A stretch of 64,000 nt of DNA from CAVYGM01 sp963768025 (GTDB lineage Bacteria; Bacteroidota; Bacteroidia; Cytophagales; Spirosomataceae): positions 124,001 through 188,000 of the forward strand of contig CAVYGM010000026.1 in NCBI GenBank assembly GCA_963768025.1. The letters are read 5' to 3'. Positions 36,540 to 46,886 of the stretch are shown in pieces. Each line of letters starts with the position of its first letter. The stretch's first letter is position 1. The notes under the pieces are model-generated. The model was given only the letters and a program-made list of their open reading frames with translations. It ran no database searches and was not told where the DNA came from. Both the position numbers and the translations under genes were made by a program.

Positions 36540-37364
36540 CTATAATTCTTTGAGGGTTTCTTTCACCAGGGAGGCAGAATTTTGAGCGGCAACTTTCAAA
36601 AAGTTCAACATATCTTCCCGAGCTGAGCTGTTGGCCTTGTCACTAAGGCTACGGATGATGATGCAGGGTACCTGCTGCTGAAAACAAATTTGGGCCACGG
36701 CTGCCCCTTCCATTTCGGTGGCATCGGCTTTGAACTCGTTTAACAGCTGATTGACCTTTTCCTCCGAGGATACGAATACATCGCCCGTTACAATCCGGCC
36801 AAGGACAATTTTGGGAGGGCGACGGCTTTCGCTGGCCGAACGTAAGGTGATATGATTGGCAGCCGTGAGTGTCTTTGCCAACAGCAGAGAATCGGCTTTG
36901 AAAAATACCGGGTTGAATTCCCCCGTGATGGGATTGCGGGTCTGGCGAGTGGCCTGCTTTTGGAAGGTAATGTAGCCAAAATCATGGTAGGTAGTTTCCT
37001 GACCAATCACGATATCACCGGGCAGTAGATCGGGATTGAGTCCCCCGGCTATGCCGGTAAAGAGTACTTCCGAGGGTTTGAATTTTTGGATCATGAGCGT
37101 GGTAGTCATGGCGGCATTCACCTTTCCGATACCCGTCAGGGCAATCACCACTTTGCGCCCGTTCAGGGTACCTGTCGTGAACGAAATCCCGTGGATGACC
37201 CGGGTCCGTTTGCGCTGAACGGATTCTTCCAACAGTTTTACCTCCTCACTAAATGCCCCCAGGAGCGCGGTAACGGTCTTTTTTTTATATACTTGGGCAA
37301 CGGAAGCCGATTCGGCAATACCAATGATAGCACAGTACCAGTAGAGAGTATTGTTTTTTGTCAT
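36540..37364 (-). CDS. 5'-methylthioadenosine/S-adenosylhomocysteine nucleosidase family protein, apparently exported
   Basis: A 274-residue purine-nucleoside hydrolase of the MTAN/PNP-UDP family. TGIGKVNAAMTTTLMIQKF and TGIAGGLNPDLLPGDIVIGQ form the phosphate/ribose side. The catalytic residues are the Glu in TEMEGAAVAQ and the Asp in SLSDKAN. Relative to cytosolic MTAN, about 25 residues precede the first beta strand (TALLGAFSEEVKLLE). They are hydrophobic with an AQ-type end (IIGIAESASVAQ), resembling a signal peptide. The start lies 3-4 bases from the probable end of the purine permease gene, so the two are coupled. An exported nucleosidase beside a base permease suggests salvage of bases released outside the cytosol. 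Confidence 0.82.
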   Translation of the reverse strand: MTKNNTLYWYCAIIGIAESASVAQVYKKKTVTALLGAFSEEVKLLEESVQRKRTRVIHGISFTTGTLNGRKVVIALTGIGKVNAAMTTTLMIQKFKPSEVLFTGIAGGLNPDLLPGDIVIGQETTYHDFGYITFQKQATRQTRNPITGEFNPVFFKADSLLLAKTLTAANHITLRSASESRRPPKIVLGRIVTGDVFVSSEEKVNQLLNEFKADATEMEGAAVAQICFQQQVPCIIIRSLSDKANSSAREDMLNFLKVAAQNSASLVKETLKEL

Positions 37365-37367
37365 AAC

Positions 37368-38680
37368 TCAATGGCTGCCCCCCACTCACGATGGAAAGAA
37401 TAGCAAATAGATCAATGATAAGTAAGACGGGGGATATTTCTCTGAATTTTCCCTGACCAATTTTTAAAAAAGTCCAGCTAAGGAAACCCCAGATGATACC
37501 TTGGGTAATGGAATAGCTAAAAGGAATCAGGATCATGGCCAGAAAGGCCGGAATGGCTTCTTCCATCTCCATGCCAGTTGATTTTCACCACCGGACGCGC
37601 CATGAACACCCCCACGATGACCAGGGTCGGAGCGGTAGCCACGGCCGGGATCAGGGAAAGTACGGGCGAGAAAAACATGAAGGGCAGAAACAGCAGAGCC
37701 GCAAAGACGGCCGTCAGGCCCGTGCGCCCCCCTTGCTCGATGCCGACCGCCGACTCGATGTAAGCCGTCCCCGGACTGCTGCCCAGCAAACCGGCGAGGG
37801 TAGTGGCCACGGCATCGGTCAGGAGCGATTGCTGCACATTGCGCGGGTTCCCCTGTTCATCTTTCAGATTAGCGGCTTCGGCTACCCCCACAAAGGTGGA
37901 AAGGCTATCGAAAAGGTCGGTAAAAACAAAGGCAAAGATGACGGGCCACAGGGAAAATTTTAAAGCCCCCCACAGGTCGAGTCTGAAAAGAAGACTAAAA
38001 TCAGGTGCAGAAACCCAATTCTGAGTTTCGGGGATGGATTGTCCAAAGGTACTGCCACCCGCCGCGTAGATCAGGGAAACGGCCACGATGCTAAGCACAA
38101 TCCCGCCTAGTACTTTACGGGTAATGAGAAGGGAGGTGAGGCCAAGCCCGAAAATAAAGAGCAGAATAGCGGGTTGGGTCGCATCCCCCAGGCTGATGAG
38201 GGTGGCTGGATTGTCCACGATGAAACCCGCGTTGATGAATCCGATCAGGGCAATAAAAAGGCCGATTCCCGCCGCGATGGCGTGCCGTAAGGCTAGGGGA
38301 ATGGCGTTGATCAGCAGGGAGCGAATGTTGAATACCGAGAGCAATAAAAATAGAATCCCCGACCAGAAAACAGCCCCGAGGGCGGTTTCCCAGGCAATTC
38401 CTAACCCTTTGACCGCCGTAAAGGTAAAAAAGGCATTGAGGCCCATGCCGGGAGCTACCATCAGGGGGTTGTTGGCGTAGAGGCCCATCATGAGGCTGCA
38501 AAAAAAGGAAAGCAATACCGTGGCTGTAAGTACCCCGCTAAATGGTATACCTGCCTGGCTCAGAATGGCTGGGTTCACCACGATGATATACAGGGTAGCA
38601 AGAAAGGAAGATAGCCCGGCGATTAATTCGATTTTTACCGTGGTCCCATTTTTGGTCAGTTCAAAATAGCGGTCCAGCAT
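37368..38680 (-). CDS. NCS2 family purine (guanine/hypoxanthine-type) permease, frameshifted near the C-terminus
   Basis: Rebuilt length about 437 residues of the AzgA-like branch of nucleobase:cation symporter 2. N-terminal MLDRYFELTKNGTTVKIELIAGLSSFLATLYIIVVNPAIL, split here as a cytosolic stub plus helix 1, is diagnostic; later FTDLFDSLSTFVGVAE and GSSPGTAYIESAVGIEQGG are the family's substrate-site motifs. The frame breaks at about 37570, within NWHG-MEEAIPAFLAMILIPF; the remaining two helices are in another frame. Allowing one more indel in the GGGGGG run at 37378-37383, the gene ends at 37368, just before the nucleosidase ATG. It imports purine bases with protons. Confidence 0.85.
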
Positions 38681-38704
38681 TTTGGTAGGGAATAAAACGG
38701 AGGG

Positions 38705-40051
38705 TTATGCAAAAAAAGTAGTGGTCAAGAAATCATTTCTAAATTTTCCGGCGGGATCGTACGCATTAGCCATTTCCCGAAACTCCGGAAGTTTGGTGTA
38801 AAGCTTTTGGAGGTTAGCGGGGGCCATGGCAAACAGTTTTCCCCAGTGAGGGCGAGCCCTGTATGCCGACAATTCCTTCTCGATTACCGGTAGTAGTTTG
38901 CTGACGCCGGCCCAATCGGGTTTCCAGGTAAAGTGAATGGCTACGCTATCCTGCTGATAGCAGGGGCTCATCCAAAAGTTGTCGGCCGCAATCGTACGGA
39001 TTTCGGAGGTGAGAAGGTAGGGGCCTACCTGGTCGCCCATGCGAGAAATGGCCATAATGGCATCCACCGCGTTTTGCCGGGGCACAAAGTACTCGGTTTG
39101 TAATTCATCGCCACTGCTGGGCGTGAAGCCCATCTTGAAGTGGGGCATTCGTTCGTACCACGGGCCGGGTTCTCCTAGTTGGGCGGTGCAGTTTTCGGCC
39201 GAAAGCTCGGGAATCGGGTGCAGATTTTTGGTGGCGAGGCTGGCACCCAACCATTCCTTTTCCTGCATTTGGGGAGCATCGGCTCGTTGTTTAATCCATA
39301 CCTCCGCTATTTCCTGACTTTGCCAATTGGTAAACAGGCTCACACTATACCCACTACCCTGGATTTCGTCAAAATGATCTTTCAACTGCGCGATGGGCAT
39401 GTTTTGGTATACATACTGCGTCATCAGAAAGGTAGGCTGTACGTCCAGCGTTACCTTGGTGACCACCCCTAGGGCGCCCAAATGCACCACGGCTGCATTG
39501 AAGGTTTCCCCGTCCTTTTCCCGACTCAGCTGTACTACTTCTCCTGTGCCATTGACCAATTCCATCCCCGATACGGCCGTGGCCAAATTTCCATGTTTTT
39601 CGCCCGATCCGTGGGTAGCGGTCGCGCAGGCCCCGGCCACGGAGATATGCGGCAAGGAGGCGAGGTTATGTAAGGCAAATCCTTTTTCGTGCAAAAACGG
39701 GCTGATGTCTCCGTACTTGATCCCTGAATTTACGGTAACCGTTTTGCCATCGGGCGCTATGACAATGTCTTCAGGAGCACCCACCAGTGATACGAATTGA
39801 TCGTCGGAGTCGGCAATTTTGTTGAAACAGTGCCTGGTTCCGAGCGCCTTCACTTTATCGTACTTCTTTACCAATTCCTGCACTTCGCTTCCCGTTTTTA
39901 CCTGGTCAAGTCTACTGGTACCGTAGGTAAGATTTCCCGCCCAGTTTTTAAGAAGTTCACCTTTGTTTTCAGTTTCACAACCAACCAAAGGAGAAAACAG
40001 GGGAGCCGCCATGAGTGCAGAGGATAATTTGAGAAAAGTTCGCTTTTTCAT
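38705..40051 (-). CDS. Exported FAD-dependent oxidase (alditol/gulonolactone oxidase-like, VAO family)
   Basis: A 448-residue flavoprotein. The N-terminus MKKRTFLKLSSALMAAPLF is Tat-like (KR pair) and ends in a lipobox-like LVGC, so it is probably exported with its FAD already folded. FAD_binding_4 covers about residues 50-190: VKALGTRHCFNKIAD contains the His at the position that carries covalent FAD in alditol oxidase, and SVAGACATATHGSG is the second FAD loop. The C-terminal half is an ALO-type substrate domain with HWGKLFAMAP near the end. It should oxidise a sugar alcohol or aldonolactone with O2 or a carrier. The substrate is not determined. Confidence 0.82.
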   Translation of the reverse strand: MKKRTFLKLSSALMAAPLFSPLVGCETENKGELLKNWAGNLTYGTSRLDQVKTGSEVQELVKKYDKVKALGTRHCFNKIADSDDQFVSLVGAPEDIVIAPDGKTVTVNSGIKYGDISPFLHEKGFALHNLASLPHISVAGACATATHGSGEKHGNLATAVSGMELVNGTGEVVQLSREKDGETFNAAVVHLGALGVVTKVTLDVQPTFLMTQYVYQNMPIAQLKDHFDEIQGSGYSVSLFTNWQSQEIAEVWIKQRADAPQMQEKEWLGASLATKNLHPIPELSAENCTAQLGEPGPWYERMPHFKMGFTPSSGDELQTEYFVPRQNAVDAIMAISRMGDQVGPYLLTSEIRTIAADNFWMSPCYQQDSVAIHFTWKPDWAGVSKLLPVIEKELSAYRARPHWGKLFAMAPANLQKLYTKLPEFREMANAYDPAGKFRNDFLTTTFFA

Positions 40052-40102
40052 CGAGGGAGGAGTTTAGGTAAAACAAAGGCAAAGTACGCCCGAAGCTTGA
40101 TC

Positions 40103-41776
40103 CTACTGCAATAGTGGATGCTTCTGGTGGAAATCCGTGGCATCCTGGTAGGCTTTGGCCACCGCCAATACTTTGTCTTCCTTGAACAACTGCCCCATAA
40201 AGGTGATGCTGGACGGGGTACCTCGCGGGTAAATCCATTGGGTAGTACCACGCAGGGATGTCCGGTCAGGTTGGTAATGGCCAGATTGGACCCACCGTAA
40301 GACGGGCTTACATAGACATCCACCTTGGCCGTTTTAAGTACATCATACATATCCTGAATCAACTTGGTTCGTAGCCGGTTGGCCTGCAAATACTCCACGG
40401 CGGGTACGTAACGGGCAGCCCGGAAAGAATTCGGCCAGGCATTTTTGTCCTGTCTTACCAGCAGGTCGTCGCGGTTGGACCGGGTGAGTTCGTCAAACGC
40501 CGCGGCGCCTTCTACCGATATGATCATGGTCATGTCACGGATCGGGTAGGTCGGGCAGTTCCATGGGAACTAGTTCCACCCCGAGTTTTTTGAGTACTTC
40601 CAGCGTGAGCGAATCGTTCGCCCGGTTTGTTGTGTACTTTGACTCGAACGCCTTTTTGAGAAAGCCCATTCTCATTCCTTTAAGCGATTTTTGGGGAGCG
40701 TAGTTGAACGGAGCATCGACCAATGTTGGATCAAGACCATCCGGCCCGTAGATGGCATTGAACACCAGCGCGCAATCTTCCACCGACCGGCATATCGGCC
40801 CTATCTTGTCCATACTCCAGCTCAGGGCCATCGCCCCGTGGCGGCTCACGCGCCCGTAGGTAGGACGAAGGCCGGTGGTACCACAAACCGTGGAAGGGGA
40901 TACGATGCTACCGAGGGTTTCGGTGCCGATGGCAAAGGGGAGCAGTCCGGCCGATACCGACGAGGCCGAACCCGCCGACGAACCACTCGATCCCGCTTCG
41001 GTAGCCCACGGGTTGCGGGTCTTTTCGCCAAACCACACGTCACCCATCGCCAAAGCGCCCATGGTTAGTTTGGCGCAGAGTACGGCTCCGGCTTCTTCCA
41101 GTTTTTTGATCACGGTAGCATCCTGTCCAGCGTCTGATCTTTGTACGGCCCGGCACCCCAGGTGGTTTTATAGCCTTTTTTGGCCAGTAAATCCTTGGCT
41201 CCGTAGGGAATGCCGTGCAGCAGACCCCGGTAGTTTCCCGCCTTTAATCTCTTCATCGGCCTTCCGGGCCTGCGCCAGGGCCAGGTCTTCGGTGAGCGTT
41301 ACGACACAATGCAGCTGCGGATCGTATTTTTTCAATCGATCCAGAAAAAATTTCGTCAATTCTTCGGAGGTAATTTGCCGGGAACGAAGTAAAGAAGCCA
41401 GTTGTGAAATCGTATAGTAGGCCAATTGGTTCTTGTCCACGGGCATGGACGCCTTCACCAAGGGGCTATACTGAAAGGGCTTTTTTATTTTCTCAAAGAC
41501 AAAACCAGTGGGAATGGGATTGAAATAAAGCGCCGGAGCTACGGAATTGGGCAGGGGCATAGCCTGCACGCGCTGGTAGCCCTCGCGGTAGTCGTTCAAT
41601 TTGGGCAGGAGCGAGTCTATTTCGGCTTCGGTAAAGGTGAAGCCAAATACCTGGGCCGCTTTGTCAGCCATTTCCCTAGTGATGAGTTCGGGTGCTTTTA
41701 AGGTAAAAAAGGAGCCTAAGAAAAAGCTCAGGAGGAATCCGGCAGCCAACAGGATGGATCGGGAGGTAGTTTGCAT
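40103..41776 (-). CDS. Exported amidase-signature hydrolase, several frameshifts
   Basis: Rebuilt length about 557 residues. The start at 41776 gives a signal anchor (SILLAAGFLLSFFLGSFFTL). The amidase signature triad can be followed across frames: the catalytic Lys in IPYGAKDLLAKKGY (41185-41220), the cis-Ser in AGSSGSSAGSASS and the nucleophile Ser in AIGTETLGSIVSPS. PMELPDLP and the C-terminal half (EGAAAFDELTRSN, SPSYGGSNLAITNLTGHPC) follow. Breaks lie near 41225, 41140, 40540 and 40225; after the last one the tail reads VLAVAKAYQDATDFHQKHP and ends at 40103. It is a GatA-fold amide hydrolase of the periplasm, not the tRNA amidotransferase. Substrate unknown. Confidence 0.82.
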
Positions 41777-41895
41777 CAGAAATTCGTAAAGTGGGTTAAT
41801 AGAATCGGTACTTTGACCTACAAAAGCCCGAATATGCAAAAAAAACCGATGCCGCCCGGAAATTTCGAGCCTGGATTTGGGTCCTCAGAATTTTG

Positions 41896-43045
41896 TTAGT
41901 AGGTCTCGCCGCTCCCACCACCCCCAAACTCACCGCCCCCGAACGCAGTACCCTGGGGTTGGTCGGGCAGATTGCCGGCTACCTCCATGGCAATGATGTT
42001 ACCCGCCAGCAGTCCCACACCGGCATTTTCATCGCGCGCATAGATAAACCCGGCCCGCTCCACCGAAAAATATCGGATCAGCAATAGAGCACTCCCTATT
42101 CCGACCAGTCCGAGTAGAGTAATGGCCCACTCTGCGGGCATGAAAGCAGTATAGTATTGCACGGTAACCAGAGAGGTGATCAATGCGGCGCTCCCGATGA
42201 CCAGAAACGTCAGGTTCTTTTCCCGAAAGGCCAGGAAGATGTACCCGAGAGGAATCAGAAAGGTTAAGAACCAAAACACCAACGCGAATGCGATTTCAGG
42301 CGATTCTCCCACTAGGGAATTCAGAGCTGCATTCCCCTCCCGTACGATGGCGTAATCCCTCCAGGTAAAACAAAACCAGGGAGGCGATCAAAATCCAGAG
42401 TAAGCTGACTTTCCAATAAAAACTAGATTCCTTTTTCAGAAAACGGTAGGTAACTATACCGCTGATACCTGCATAAATCATCGTCAAAAAGGGAAGAAGC
42501 AACTTTCCCACAGGGCTATACATGGCCAAGGAAGCAATAATGAAAAGAATATTGAGGTAAAAAGCGAGCGCGACCAGGGGCTCGCCGTACCGATAGGTCA
42601 GGAAAGCAAACACTGGTATACTGGACAGCCCGTACACCCAGGGAGGCGCGTCTGTGTTGGATAGCAGGATGGCAAAGGGCGTTAAAAGTGAAAAAAGTAT
42701 ACAATACAAAAAGGCATTGTCGATCCCGGAGAAGTATAGTTTTCGGTTTTTGATCAAATAATTCAGGAAGAAAAATTGGGCAATCCCGTAAATGGGTGGC
42801 AAAAAGTTTTCGGACCCCTCGATGTTTACCAGTGGGAGAAAGAGAATGCTACCCGAGGATATGCAAATGAGGGTAAAAACAAACAAGCCAATCCAGACGA
42901 ACCAGTGTGGCTTGTAAGGTACCTCGGCGTATTCCTTTTGAATCGCCTCTTGGGTATCCTTCGGAAGAATTGATTTTCTGGCCCATTCGGAGGCAAGATC
43001 CTGGACCCATTTGTTTTTTAATAGGACTTCATTGTAGGCTTTCAT
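41896..43045 (-). CDS. Polytopic membrane protein with Gly-rich tail, one frameshift
   Basis: About 383 residues when joined across a frame break near 42330. The N-terminus is soluble (YNEVLLKNKWVQDLASEWARK), then about ten hydrophobic segments follow. The tail reads GTAFGGGEFGGGGSGETY. The layout (soluble start, many helices) is like DUF4401/GDYXXLXY-type proteins that often sit beside DUF2157 genes. I do not find a catalytic motif. It starts 18 bases after the DUF2157 gene, so the two should form an operon. Confidence 0.65.
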
Positions 43046-43063
43046 GGAGAAGGAAGGGTAGTG

Positions 43064-44026
43064 TCAGTGAATTAGTTTCTTGAAGTTCAGGAAAAACCAT
43101 ACGACCAAAGCAGCGCTTGCCAGAAAATAAAATGTACCCAGGAACGCCCCAATGTCTAAGGACAAGTTGTTGAAAATCAAATAGGTGAGTCCTATGTAGC
43201 CAAATAGGACACTTATCAATAAGAATAACAAAGACTCCTCTTCTCGGGCATTTTTATAGAAATACCAGCAGCCAATGCCCAGCAAGACACCAAACCCAAG
43301 CTGCCAGGTATCCATCGTAAACATACCTCCCAGGCAGGCCACCAGGTAGAGCGTTCCGGCTACCAGGAGGTAGGTATACGTAAAGTGTTTCTTGATCAAT
43401 CGCTTTTCCAAAAGCCAACCGATGCCTACGACCACAATGCCAAAAAGGATGGCAGATCTGATAATGGTTGGATCAGAAAAATCATTTTTTGCTAGAATTT
43501 CGGTGGGTGCTGCCGTAAGCCCTACCCAGGACGCCAACGCGGTAAGGGCCATGGAAAGTACTCCCTGATGGTCGAAACGGTAGGCGAGAAAAAGAAAGAA
43601 TACGGCGGGAATTATAACGGCAAGGCCGTAGCGGGAGCCAAAAATGCCAAATTGGTACTGTGCATACCCTTCCAGAGCCAGGAAAAGCAGGCAACCCAGG
43701 AGCAGCACCAAATCCAGATAGGCTTCGGTATGTTCCACCTTTTGGGGGCTGTACGGATTGCCTTTTTTGAACACAAACCAAAAGCAGGCCACGGTCACCA
43801 GGGCCAGTAGACTAATCAGGATGGTGTGGCCGAGGGTGTCAATATTCTGGTAAATGAGAACCCCGCTGCCCGTAATAAAGGCCGTAATGGAGAGGTACAG
43901 GAGCGTACGCAGAAAGGCGAAGAGCGAAATGGGTTTTTGCCGCTCAAATTGTTCCAATTTCAGTTTTTGATCCGGGTCAATGAGATTTTTTTGAGCTAGT
44001 TCGGCCAGAAGGGTTGAAATGTGCAT
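43064..44026 (-). CDS. DUF2157-like membrane protein
   Basis: A 320-residue protein. The N-terminal 35 residues are a soluble helix-turn region (LLAELAQKNLIDPDQKLKLEQFE) of the kind found in DUF2157 proteins. About nine membrane helices follow, including LLYLSITAFITGSGVLIYQN and YLLVAGTLYLVACLGGMF. Function unknown. It is the first gene of a two-gene operon with the downstream membrane protein and is divergent from the UPF0173 hydrolase across 174 bases, in which I find no consensus promoter. Confidence 0.7.
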   Translation of the reverse strand: MHISTLLAELAQKNLIDPDQKLKLEQFERQKPISLFAFLRTLLYLSITAFITGSGVLIYQNIDTLGHTILISLLALVTVACFWFVFKKGNPYSPQKVEHTEAYLDLVLLLGCLLFLALEGYAQYQFGIFGSRYGLAVIIPAVFFLFLAYRFDHQGVLSMALTALASWVGLTAAPTEILAKNDFSDPTIIRSAILFGIVVVGIGWLLEKRLIKKHFTYTYLLVAGTLYLVACLGGMFTMDTWQLGFGVLLGIGCWYFYKNAREEESLLFLLISVLFGYIGLTYLIFNNLSLDIGAFLGTFYFLASAALVVWFFLNFKKLIH

Positions 44027-44200
44027 AGCTTAATGTCCGGTTTTGAGGGTTGAGGGTCAAAGATTTAGCGGAATCAGGTATAAATATCAAAAACTCTTTG
44101 GAGAAAAACACGTTAAATTTAAGACCTACCTACTGCCAGTGGCAATCCAATAGAAACAGGTGGGTCCCAACCGCCAACCTTACCTTTAACAACCATCCCC

Positions 44201-44881
44201 ATGAAAATCACCTATTTCGGCCATTCTTGCTTTGGCGTAGAATCGGCTCATCACCGCCTTCTGTTCGACCCTTTTATCACGCCAAATACTCTGGCGGCGC
44301 AAATTGATATTGAAGCAATAGAAGCGGATTATATTTTTATCTCCCATGGACACCAGGATCACGTGGCCGATGCGGAGTACCTGGCCAAGCGGACGGGTGC
44401 CACCGTGGTGGCTAATTTTGAAATATATACCTGGCTCATGAATAAGGGAGTAACCAACGGGCATCCCATGAATACGGGTGGCAAGTGGACTTTTGAGTTT
44501 GGGCAGGTACAGATGGTAGCCGCCATGCACTCGAGTAGTTTTCCTGATGGCTCCTACGCCGGAAGTGCCAATGGATTTGTAATCCAACTGGGGGGCAAAA
44601 CATTCTACTACGCCGGCGACACGGCGCTTTTCTCCGACATGAAGCTGATTCCTGATACCTACAACGTGGATTTCGCCTTCCTGCCTCTGGGTAGTAACTT
44701 TACCATGGATTTATACGATGCCTGCAAAGCCGCGCACTACGTCAATACCCGGCAAGTGATCGGGATGCACTACGATACTTTTCCCTACATCGTGATTGAT
44801 AAAGAGGCGGCAATGTCTGTGGCCCAGACTAACGGCATAGACCTGCACCTGATGTCGGTGGGTGGACAATTGGAATTGTAA
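44201..44881 (+). CDS. UPF0173 metal-dependent hydrolase (metallo-beta-lactamase fold)
   Basis: A 226-residue MBL-fold hydrolase of the UPF0173/YtkL type. The N-terminal MKITYFGHSCFGVE is the family start and the metal-site motif SHGHQDH gives His49, His51, Asp53 and His54. YAGDTALFSDMKLI provides the bridging Asp, and IGMHYDTFP the last His. The protein is cytosolic with a normal length and no frame break. Its physiological substrate is not known for the family. It ends 31 bases from the convergent sulfite-oxidase-like gene. Confidence 0.9.
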   Translation: MKITYFGHSCFGVESAHHRLLFDPFITPNTLAAQIDIEAIEADYIFISHGHQDHVADAEYLAKRTGATVVANFEIYTWLMNKGVTNGHPMNTGGKWTFEFGQVQMVAAMHSSSFPDGSYAGSANGFVIQLGGKTFYYAGDTALFSDMKLIPDTYNVDFAFLPLGSNFTMDLYDACKAAHYVNTRQVIGMHYDTFPYIVIDKEAAMSVAQTNGIDLHLMSVGGQLEL

Positions 44882-44911
44882 ATAGCCGGTAGGTACCGAC
44901 GGCTGGTAGGG

Positions 44912-45598
44912 TTAGGTGCTGTACCGGTCGTCCCGCCAGGGGTAAGCCGTGTTGGAGTAACCCCTTTCTTCCCAAAAGCCTGGGGTATCCTCACTCAAAA
45001 ACCGGATTCTTTTGATCCATTTGGCCCCTTTCCAGGCGTAAAGCTGCGGCGTAATCACCCTGACCGGTCCCCCGTGGTCTAGCGGAAGCGGCTCGTGGTC
45101 AGCCGTATGGACCAGCAGGACATCGGATTTGAGAGCTTCCTCTATGGATAGGTTCGTCGTGTAGGTATCATACGCCTGAAACAGGACGTGAGTGGCGGTT
45201 TCTTTGGGTTGCACCAGGGCCGCCAAATCCAGCATCCGAACGCCAGACCAGGGTACGTCCATCCGCGACCAGGTCGTTACGCAGTGAAAATCACTCACAT
45301 CGTTGGTTTGGGGGAGAGCCATAAAATCCTCCCATTTCAGCACCATGGGTGTTTCCACTTCACCGTCCAGGTACAAGCGCCAGCGGTCAAGGGCGATATC
45401 CGGCTTGTATCCCAAATCCAATACCGGCCACTTGACGGTTTCGAACTGCCCAACGGGTAATTTTGGCATGCCGTGGCGGTTGGTTGGCCCGGTACCCTGG
45501 GGCTGCCCATCGGACTGAGACGGCGTATTTTTCATTTTCTCCTCATACCTGGCCCGTAGCTTCATGCGGGCTTCGATAATTTTATCAGTTTTATCCAT
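44912..45598 (-). CDS. Sulfite-oxidase-like molybdopterin oxidoreductase (YuiH-type)
   Basis: A 228-residue protein of the oxidoreductase molybdopterin-binding (SUOX) fold. The Moco-ligating cysteine is Cys106 in SDFHCVTTWSRMDVPWSG. Later landmarks are LLVHTADHEPLPLDHGGPVR and APQLYAWKGAKWIKRI-like VITPQLYAWKGAKWI. There is no signal peptide and no dimerisation or heme domain, so it is a minimal cytosolic member. It is not the Tat-exported MsrP. Electron partner and substrate are unknown. Confidence 0.88.
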   Translation of the reverse strand: MDKTDKIIEARMKLRARYEEKMKNTPSQSDGQPQGTGPTNRHGMPKLPVGQFETVKWPVLDLGYKPDIALDRWRLYLDGEVETPMVLKWEDFMALPQTNDVSDFHCVTTWSRMDVPWSGVRMLDLAALVQPKETATHVLFQAYDTYTTNLSIEEALKSDVLLVHTADHEPLPLDHGGPVRVITPQLYAWKGAKWIKRIRFLSEDTPGFWEERGYSNTAYPWRDDRYST

Positions 45599-45650
45599 AC
45601 AGGTTTTTTCGAAAATAATAGCCGTACAAAAACAAAATTTCCTTTCCTTC

Positions 45651-46772
45651 CTACTTCAAATACGCCCTAGCCTCTTTTTCAATAAAATCATACTCGGCCT
45701 TTTCCAGGCATTTCTTATAGTATTCCTTTGCCTTCACTTTATTTCCAGCCCGATGCTGAATCCGGGCCAGGCCGGCGTAGGCCATGGCGTGATATTCGCG
45801 GGTGTACTGGGCATCGTGGGGGATTTGGAGCGCCGCCAGATACTCGCGTTGAGCCATCGCATCGTTCTTGTCTTTTTTCTCACTCAAAAGTCCTTCAAAA
45901 ACGTGCCATGAAATGGGATAAAATCCATCCTTTCGCTTTTTCAGTTCGGGTAGCTCCTTTTCCGCCTCAGCGAAGCGACCCGAAAGAATGCTTGCCTCAA
46001 TGTGGAGCATTCTAAAAACGACATTTGATGGAAACCAGGATACCAATTTCAGCGTATAATTATCCGCCAAATCGGGCCGTGCCTCGTGTTCCAGGTAGAT
46101 ATGGGCCAGGAAATAGGCTGCTTCCACCTTGGTAACAACCGCTACCCGCGAGGCATTGTCCAGCTGCTTCAACCCAAGCGGTTTGTTTCCATCCTTAAAA
46201 AAAATCATCAGCGGACGCACGATCGAGTGATCTTCGGGGTACTTTTCTACATAGTAATTGTACATCCCGGCGGTAAAAAAAAACTCCGGGTTCTTTTCGG
46301 TCAGTTTCAGCGCTTCCAGCATAACGCCGTAGGTCTTTTGGGCTTCAGAGCCAGCTTTCAGTAGTTCATTCTGATAATTATACATCAAGGCGATATACCC
46401 TCTCGAAGCTATGGTAAAAAACACCGCTTCCGGATGATTGGAATTTTTTCCGTACACCTTATCAACGGCCACCAGGCATTGATTCAGCAAGCGGATGTAC
46501 TCGTTTACCTTAACTTTGTTGTCCTTAATTGGCAGATACTGCCAGTGCATCAGAAATGCTTTTAGGAAATACGTTACCGGGTGATTGGGATACCGGCTCT
46601 GGATTTGTTGAATCTGGGTGTTGGCGGCCTCAAATTCCGAATTGTAGATATGGTTTATTCCAATTTGAATGGTTTGGAGCGTGGAACGGTCGTTCAGTAT
46701 TTGGGCTTTCAGAGGGGTGGAAAAGGTACTAACCAGTAGCAAAAGGATTGCAATAGCAGAAAAATGGCGCAT
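45651..46772 (-). CDS. Exported TPR-like repeat protein of unknown function
   Basis: About 373 residues from the start at 46772, chosen because it gives a signal peptide (MRHFSAIAILLLLVSTFSTP); an upstream in-frame start adds 17 implausible residues. The rest is all-helical with TPR-like units: FEAANTQIQQIQSRYPNHPV near the start and AYAGLARIQHRAGNKVKAKE, YYKKCLEKAEYDFIEKEA near the end. Probably a periplasmic scaffold. Nothing in the context specifies a partner. Confidence 0.68.
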   Translation of the reverse strand: MRHFSAIAILLLLVSTFSTPLKAQILNDRSTLQTIQIGINHIYNSEFEAANTQIQQIQSRYPNHPVTYFLKAFLMHWQYLPIKDNKVKVNEYIRLLNQCLVAVDKVYGKNSNHPEAVFFTIASRGYIALMYNYQNELLKAGSEAQKTYGVMLEALKLTEKNPEFFFTAGMYNYYVEKYPEDHSIVRPLMIFFKDGNKPLGLKQLDNASRVAVVTKVEAAYFLAHIYLEHEARPDLADNYTLKLVSWFPSNVVFRMLHIEASILSGRFAEAEKELPELKKRKDGFYPISWHVFEGLLSEKKDKNDAMAQREYLAALQIPHDAQYTREYHAMAYAGLARIQHRAGNKVKAKEYYKKCLEKAEYDFIEKEARAYLK

Positions 46773-46799
46773 AAAGTAAAAAAAATGAAAATCGGTAGG

Positions 46800-46831
46800 T
46801 TTGTTAGTGTCCCGTATGAACACTAGCTTTG
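46800..46831 (+). promoter_or_regulatory. Consensus Bacteroidota promoter for the M16 peptidase operon
   Basis: TTTG at 46800-46803 is followed after exactly 20 bases by TAGCTTTG at 46824-46831, a full match to the -33/-7 consensus (TTTG, TAnnTTTG). Transcription would begin near 46838, about 49 bases before the M16 peptidase ATG. This is the best promoter in the window. Confidence 0.65.
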
Positions 46832-46886
46832 TTCATAACGTTAAAAAAGAGACCCGCGTTTGCGGATATGACTTTTATTCTCCTGC

